Source of the DNA: Vicia villosa
Taxonomy: Eukaryota; Streptophyta; Magnoliopsida; Fabales; Fabaceae
NCBI RefSeq assembly: GCF_029867415.1
Contig: NW_026705402.1
Location: 1 to 64,000, forward strand
Length of the DNA stretch: 64,000 nt
Direction: 5' to 3'
Shown here: positions 60,639 to 64,000 of the stretch, piece by piece
Position numbering within the stretch: position 1 is the first letter of the stretch
How the letters are laid out: the number at the start of each line of letters is the position of its first letter
The notes under the pieces: generated by a model
What the model saw: the letters and a program-made list of their open reading frames with translations, nothing else
Database searches by the model: none
What the model was told of the DNA's origin: nothing
Translations under genes and position numbers: made by a program

Positions 60639-62757
60639 TAATATGTATGATTCTAGTTTATTTAATAATTTTTATAAACAACATGGAACTGTACATGAAA
60701 CGATTGCTCCATATTCCCCTGAAATGAATGGTAAAGCAGAAACAAATAATAGAACTCTTACTGAACTTTTTGTTGCAATTATGATGAATTCTGGTGCTGC
60801 ACCTCACTAGTGGGGGAAATTTTATTAACTGTTTGTTATGTCCTGAATAGAGTTCCCAAGTCAAAGAGTAATATCTCTCCTTATGAGATATTAAAGAAAA
60901 GACAACCGAACTGGTCTTATTTGAGAACTTGGGAATGGCTGGCTTATGTCAGAATTCTGGATCCAAAACGAGTTAAACTCGCTAGTAGAGCATATGAATG
61001 TGTACTCATTGGATATGCAGCAAACAGTAAGGCATATAGGTTTTATGACCTAAATGCAAAAGTGATCATAGAATCAAATGATGATGATTTCTAAGAATAC
61101 AAATTTCCCTTCAAATCGAGAAATAGTGGGGGCACTCAATCGAGTCACATTCTTGTGATAAGAAGCACAGAAAGCAGCAACAATGTAGAAACAGAACTTC
61201 GACGAAGTAAAAGAGTGAGAGTTTCTAAAGATTATGGGCCTGATTATGCGGCTTATAATGTAAAAAAAGATCCAACAAATCTTCAAGAAGTCTTGTCATC
61301 TCTGGATGTAGATTTATGGCAAGAAACTATTAATGATGAGGTAGAATCTCTAGAATCTAAAAATGGCAAACCAATCGGTTGTAAATGAGTTTTTGAGAAA
61401 GAAACTAAAACCCGATGGAACTATTGTGAATACAAGGCTCGCCTTGTAGCCAAGGGTTTTAAATAGAAAAAAATATAGATTTCTTCGACACCTTCTCTCT
61501 AGTTACTAGGTTTACATCCATTAGAGTACTTATTTCAATAACTGCTATTTATATCTTAATAGTATACCAAATAGATGTTACAACAACCTTTCTAAATGGT
61601 GACTTAGAAGAGGAAATCTATATGGAAAAACCGGAAGGAATTGTGATACACGGATAAGAAAACAAGGTCTGTATGTTAGGAAAGTCTCTGTATGGATTAA
61701 AACAAGCTCCTAAAAATGGCATGAAAACTTTGATAATTTAATGATATTGAATGAGTATAAAGTGAATGAAAGTGACAAATGCGTTTATTATGAATCTGAG
61801 AATCGCATTTACACTATCATATGTCTCTATGTAGACGATTTACTCATATTTTGATCAGACATTCAAACCATTAATGATGTGAAATCATTATTGTGCAACA
61901 ACTTTGATATGAATGATCTCGAAGAAGTAAGTGTGATTCTTGGTATCAAGATCACGAGATCCGAGCAAGGAATTTCTTTGGATCAATCACATTATATGGA
62001 GAGGATCTTAAAGAAATATAAATACTTTGATTGTAAACCTGCATGCACACCTTATGATCCAAGTGTGAAACTGTTTAAGAACACTGGTGAAAGTGTGAGA
62101 CAAACTGAATATGCGAACATCATTGTTAGACCCGACGTTGTATATGTCGTAGGATTGTTATGCATATTTACGAGTAGACCGAGTAACGAGCACTGACAAG
62201 CTATTGAGCGAGTCATGAGGTACCTTAAAAGGACCATAGAACTCGGCCTACATTATCAGAAATTTCCTGTTGTATTTGAAGGATACAGTGATGCAGATTG
62301 GAATACCTTGTTAGGTGATTTCGAAGCTACTAGTGGCTATGTATTCAACATAGTTGGAGGAGCTGTATCTTGGAAATCAAAGAAACAGACTATCATGGCT
62401 CAGTCCACGATGAAGTCTGAAATGATAGCATTAGCAAATGCTAGTGAAGAAGCAAGTTGGTTAAGATGCTTGCTAGCTGAGATTCCCTTATGGGAAAAAC
62501 CTATGCTAGTTGTGTTGATCCACTGCGATAGTACCGCGACTATTGCAAAAAAAAATTGAGAACCATTATTATAATGGTAAAAGACGTCAAATAAGAAGAA
62601 AGCACAACGCCTTAGAGATTGTATCTCTAAAGGAGCTGTAAGAGTGGATCATATACGCAATGATGAAAACTTAGCAGATCCTTTGACGAAAGGATTAGCC
62701 AGAGAGAAAATCCATGATACATCCAAAAAGATGGGACTAATGCCTATACAGAAATGA
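60639..62757 (+). pseudogene. Copia integrase - reverse transcriptase - RNase H, broken
   Basis: Continues the copia polyprotein after the Ogre-like insertion. Integrase: YDSSLFNNFYKQHGTVHE, PYSPEMNGKAETNNRTL with the catalytic Glu (about 60648-60760). Integrase C-terminal and linker region: NRVPKSKSNISPYEILK, RAYECVLIGYAANSKAY (60850-61050), RRSKRVRVSKDYG. RT: TTFLNGDLEEEIYMEKPEG, KSLYGLKQAP, and the catalytic LYVDDLLIF (about 61828), directly followed by a stop. RNase H: EGYSDADWNT, SWKSKKQTIMAQSTMKSEM, and the C-terminal DENLADPLTKGLARE to a stop at 62757. Frameshifts and stops occur near 60808, 61093, 61388, 61467, 61718, 61853, 62196 and 62557. Confidence 0.92.
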
Positions 62758-63271
62758 GTTGCACATGATGGTAACCCGACCTAAATGACTGGAGATCCCA
62801 AGAAATAGGTTCAATGGGTAATAACAAGTTGTGAGTAATATAAGGCGATCATTCTAGAGTAAATAAAAGAAGCATGAATCCTGAAGTAATAAGAGGATGA
62901 GATAATAGAAACTCTTAATGAGATCTATACTCTGTATGAGGGAGTACCTAGACTACAGGAATACTCTTGATAGATTCACCTATGTGATTGTGGAACTGAG
63001 GCCGGTTCCTATGGAATTTCGAGGCAGAATTCCTAGAGCCTTCACTAAACCGGGATACACGTGCAGGGCCATTAAAGCACGGGCTATTAGAATACACCTT
63101 AAGAAAAGGTTTTGTGCGAGTTTGATGTCTGAGATAGAGTTAGAGACAATTGTGTCACTCTTGTTGAATTGGAATCCTACTTGCTACGCAAAGGTTCAAG
63201 TCGTAGACACCTCTGCTTATGCACAATCTTAGAAACGTCTGACGTTATTTCTGAAACACTTTTTTAAATTC
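62758..63271 (+). other. Copia 3' untranslated region
   Basis: Non-coding leader to the polypurine tract. A 104-codon open frame at 62918-63232 has no recognisable domain and is probably chance. Confidence 0.6.
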
Positions 63272-63282
63272 AAGTGGGGGAT
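63272..63282 (+). promoter_or_regulatory. Copia polypurine tract
   Basis: AAGTGGGGGAT directly before the 3' LTR start; typical copia plus-strand primer. Confidence 0.85.
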
Positions 63283-64000
63283 TGTTGGAACATTTTGTAT
63301 ATATTCCAATATAGGGAGATGAATTGAAAAAAATACTCATTAAGTCAAGTCTCACATTGGATGTTAGTTGGAAAAATTCCTTAGTCCCACATCTCTTAGA
63401 TTAGAAATCTTGGCTAGTTTACTTCATTATATAAGGAAGTAATTTGTTTCATTACAAAACACACCAAAAACTTATTTTGAGTTTTCCTTCCTCACTCTCA
63501 TAATTCCGCGTCTTTCGAATTGTCGAAGCGTCAACTTCTCCCCCTTTCTTTCTACTCGTTGAATTTTCCGAGTACTTTCTTGAATTCTCCTTAGAGAATA
63601 ATGTTAATTTCTCCTCGTTTGAGTTGAGAAATTATCAAGTATAATTTTTATTGGATTCTCTTTAGAGAATTATTGAAATTTCTCTTGGTTTGAGAAATTA
63701 CTATGACTGGTCGTTATACCATATACTAAGATGGTATTGATACCATATTTGAATGGTCCTAGTACCATCTGAAGGTGTATTTCTAGACCGATTATCTACT
63801 GTGCAAGTAGTAATCGTATAGTATAGAACTGAGCTGTTTTATCCTGGAGGCGTCGTGGTTATTAAGAGCTGCTTTGCATAATTTTGGCAGTACCGCGAAA
63901 CGTCTTAAAGAAAGCGTACTGATCTACGACTCGACCCGGTAATTTCTTTGGTGGAAAAATTGTTAAAATCGTGATCCAACAATTTTAAGACGTTTCGAAT
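63283..64000 (+). repeat. 3' LTR of the copia element, cut by the window edge
   Basis: 718 bp visible, matching 47169-47886 end to end with few substitutions, indicating a moderately young copia insertion despite its decayed coding region. Confidence 0.88.

Larger units (their letters stand above)
47169..64000 (+). mobile_element. Decayed Ty1/copia element, split by an Ogre-like insertion, running off the window
   Basis: The 5' LTR starts at 47169 (TGTTAGAACATTTTG) and the 3' LTR at 63283 (TGTTGGAACATTTTG), preceded by the polypurine tract AAGTGGGGGAT. Gag/protease/integrase fragments at 47891-48317 and integrase/RT/RNase H at 60639-62757 are separated by the insertion 48318-60638. Gene order protease-integrase-RT-RNase H is that of Ty1/copia. 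Multiple stops and an internal deletion show it is dead. Confidence 0.9.

Overview
The window is nuclear DNA of a plant, almost certainly a legume and most likely of the Vicia-Pisum-Lathyrus group (inference). The reasons are an intron-rich plant fumarylacetoacetase gene at the left end, and an AT-rich remainder made almost entirely of nested LTR retrotransposons of the giant Ogre/Tat type (Ty3/gypsy): LTRs beginning TGTCATACCCC, a primer site TGGCGACTCTGCTGGGGA matching the tRNA-Arg-type site reported for Ogre, and an Ogre-like gag. No bacterial or organellar genes and no CRISPR arrays are seen.

Layout. 1-3131 (minus): 13 exons of fumarylacetoacetase (tyrosine catabolism); the last exon lies off the left edge. 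3.1-7.0 kb: promoter, a decayed plant-mobile-domain pseudogene, a LINE RNase H scrap, a Mutator-like MITE with a perfect 9-bp target duplication, and unassigned DNA. 7.0-43.8 kb: a tandem array of three about 7.7-kb units, each [gag - 3' untranslated region with 47-bp minisatellite - LTR]. Units are joined by the same aberrant junction: the LTR stops about 16 bp short, followed by 9 bp of filler, a 42-bp inverted copy of sequence near 7022-7063, and a 5'-truncated gag. Unit 2 is split by a minus-strand 12.6-kb Ogre-like element (18548-31152) with two 3750-bp LTRs, target duplication CTCGC, and a gag whose core is replaced by a minisatellite. 43.8-47.2 kb: AT-rich spacer with Helitron-like ends and two MITEs. 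47.2-64.0 kb: a decayed Ty1/copia element whose integrase region is split by a plus-strand gag-only Ogre-like element (48318-60633, target duplication ATAGG).

The most unusual feature is inside the LTRs. Three diverged LTR types (array units, minus element, right-hand element) share one architecture: a tRNA-like segment with A- and B-box motifs followed by T-runs, then a series of short exon-like modules that start after a CAG acceptor and end at GCTAA/GT or GCTGA/GT, then TTGCC-rich repeats, a TTTTGCAG acceptor and a long-range inverted repeat. The gag ATG lies 4 nt behind another good acceptor (TTTATTTCAG). I infer that the long LTR encodes a multi-exon spliced leader and perhaps a Pol III unit. 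None of the Ogre-like elements carries protease, reverse transcriptase, RNase H or integrase, so they form a non-autonomous family that must be mobilised in trans. Base-level alignments and RNA data were not available; boundaries were read by eye.
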